A stretch of DNA of 5,625 nucleotides from Planctomycetota bacterium (GTDB taxonomy: Bacteria; Planctomycetota; Phycisphaerae; UBA1845; CAIVHJ01), in the NCBI GenBank assembly GCA_022565195.1, contig JADFJZ010000135.1:1-5625 (forward strand). Reading direction: 5' to 3'. The notes below the pieces were generated by a model. It worked only from the letters and a program-made list of their open reading frames with translations, made no database searches and was not told the origin of the DNA. The position numbers and the translations under genes were made by a program. Below, in pieces: positions 4,778 to 5,625 of the stretch; position 1 is the stretch's first letter; every line of letters starts with the position of its first letter.

Positions 4778-5625
4778 ATGAAATCGTCTCATACCGTGCT
4801 CTGCGCGATATTCGCATTTGCGCTCACGCCCGTCGCTGTCACTCAGGCCCAGGGCTGGCCCGAAGTGTTTGATCCGCTGCAGTTGCTGGCGCTCAACCTG
4901 GAGATGGACAACGCGGACTGGCAGACGGTGCAGAACGACGATTCCTATTCCATAGAAGTTCCCGCCATGTTCTGGGCCGACGGGGAGGATCCGATCCTGG
5001 TCTCGGTTCGCCGCAAGTCGGCCGATCCCCTGAACAACGGGGGCGGTTTCATAAAAGTCAGCCTCAAGATCGACATCAACGAATTCGTGCCGGGCCAAAT
5101 GTGGCGAAGCCTGCGAAAGGTGAGCCTGGAGAACGGCGACGATCAGGATGTCGTGTCCGAAGGGTTGGCCTGGAATCTTCATCGGTTCGCGGGCGGGCCG
5201 GAAGGCTATGGGTATTCGGCGGGTCTGGGCTCGTGGGTCACGCTGAATATCAACGGCACCGACACCGGCGTGTACGTCAACGCCGAGCAGCGCGACAAGC
5301 GCTTCCTGCAAAATCGCGGGCTGCACACACCCGGCGAGACGTGGCTTTACAAAGTGAGCGGCTTGAACGGTATGGAGTTGAAAGTAGGCGGTCCGGAGGA
5401 TAGCCCCACCGTTCAAACGCTCTGTTATTCGCCGTTCCAGGAGCCTAATGATAAGTGCCCCACGCCGCCGAGTGAAGTGCTGGCGGCTGAGCTGCCGCCA
5501 TTGATCAACATGCAGGGCATGCTCTCGCTAGGGGCGGTCAATTCTTTCGTTAGCAATCCGGACGCAATGTTCTCGCACGGCAAGAATTTTTACTTCGCGG
5601 ATTTCCTGACGACTCACACTCGAAT
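4778..5625 (+). CDS. Secreted CotH-family protein (kinase-like fold), 3' end beyond window
   Basis: An open frame of 282 codons with no stop, continuing past the window. It begins with a signal peptide: MKSSHT, a hydrophobic stretch VLCAIFAFALTPVAV (7-21), and a likely cut after TQA (24) or QG (26). The mature part matches the CotH family (atypical protein kinases that phosphorylate coat proteins in Bacillus; related secreted proteins occur in many bacteria). Evidence is LNLEMDNADWQTV near the start, WRSLRKVSLENGDDQDVVSEGLAWNLHR (about 109-136), WVTLNINGTDTGVYVNAEQRDKRFL (153-177), GETWLYKV, and INMQGMLSLGAVNSFVSNPDAMFSHGKNFYFADF near the cut end. Two cysteines (216 and 227) frame a Pro-rich linker (PFQEPNDK) and may form a disulphide. 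The downstream part of the domain is missing, so activity cannot be judged. It is divergent from pyrB with no obvious functional link. Family call fairly sure; substrate unknown. Confidence 0.85.
   Translation, partial: MKSSHTVLCAIFAFALTPVAVTQAQGWPEVFDPLQLLALNLEMDNADWQTVQNDDSYSIEVPAMFWADGEDPILVSVRRKSADPLNNGGGFIKVSLKIDINEFVPGQMWRSLRKVSLENGDDQDVVSEGLAWNLHRFAGGPEGYGYSAGLGSWVTLNINGTDTGVYVNAEQRDKRFLQNRGLHTPGETWLYKVSGLNGMELKVGGPEDSPTVQTLCYSPFQEPNDKCPTPPSEVLAAELPPLINMQGMLSLGAVNSFVSNPDAMFSHGKNFYFADFLTTHTR

Noticed and set aside
4561..4779. 72-codon minus-strand frame ending 2 bases before pyrB, considered as a pyrB leader peptide
   Set aside because: It has no Shine-Dalgarno at either possible start, no resemblance to a pyrimidine leader and no attenuator hairpin with T-run. 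It begins upstream of the predicted pyrB promoter.
4697..5416. 239-codon minus-strand open frame
   Set aside because: Antisense to the CotH-family frame, which shows a signal peptide and family motifs across the same bases.

Overview
This GC-rich window shows no ribosomal or tRNA gene. The likely source is a free-living, Gram-negative-type bacterium, most plausibly a planctomycete or relative. That is an inference from three things: a secreted CotH-type protein with a 'PND...CPTPP' style linker, a Y1 transposase of the MxxxYxxxLxHxVFSTK type sitting among GCCCC/GGGGC palindromes, and an IS630 remnant. No marker gene proves it.

Layout. (1) Bases 1-500, plus strand: the 3' part of a broken IS630-family transposase. 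It is split between two frames at a run of seven A and has lost the second half of its DDE domain; a small perfect hairpin lies where homology fades. (2) Bases 590-2626, minus strand: a complete acetoacetyl-CoA synthetase (678 aa) that converges on the IS630 remnant. It carries one in-frame palindromic insert and a second short stretch resembling the neighbouring repeat. (3) Bases 2652-3361: a compact mobile-looking unit. A 150-aa HUH/Y1 transposase gene (minus strand) is framed by two inverted copies of a composite repeat of about 110 bp made of several nested hairpins. The best-conserved 75 bp match at 71 positions. The left copy ends only 25 bp upstream of the synthetase start codon. (4) Bases 3387-3446: a heptanucleotide tandem repeat and a 6-bp hairpin, just downstream of the next gene. 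(5) Bases 3455-4558, minus strand: aspartate carbamoyltransferase catalytic chain (pyrB, 367 aa), with a good Shine-Dalgarno and an extended -10 promoter candidate. (6) Bases 4559-4777: divergent intergenic region. (7) Bases 4778-5625, plus strand: the secreted N-terminal 282 residues of a CotH-family protein, running off the window end.

The genes do not form one pathway. AACS activates acetoacetate, PyrB starts pyrimidine synthesis, and the CotH protein is an exported putative protein-kinase-fold enzyme. What unites the window is repeat and transposon activity: the RAYT-like unit appears to sit between two housekeeping genes, and palindromic debris appears inside the AACS reading frame. I see no defence system, CRISPR array or biosynthetic cluster. 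The most noteworthy item is the transposase with its symmetrical multi-hairpin flanks and the repeat-derived segments in the adjacent enzyme.
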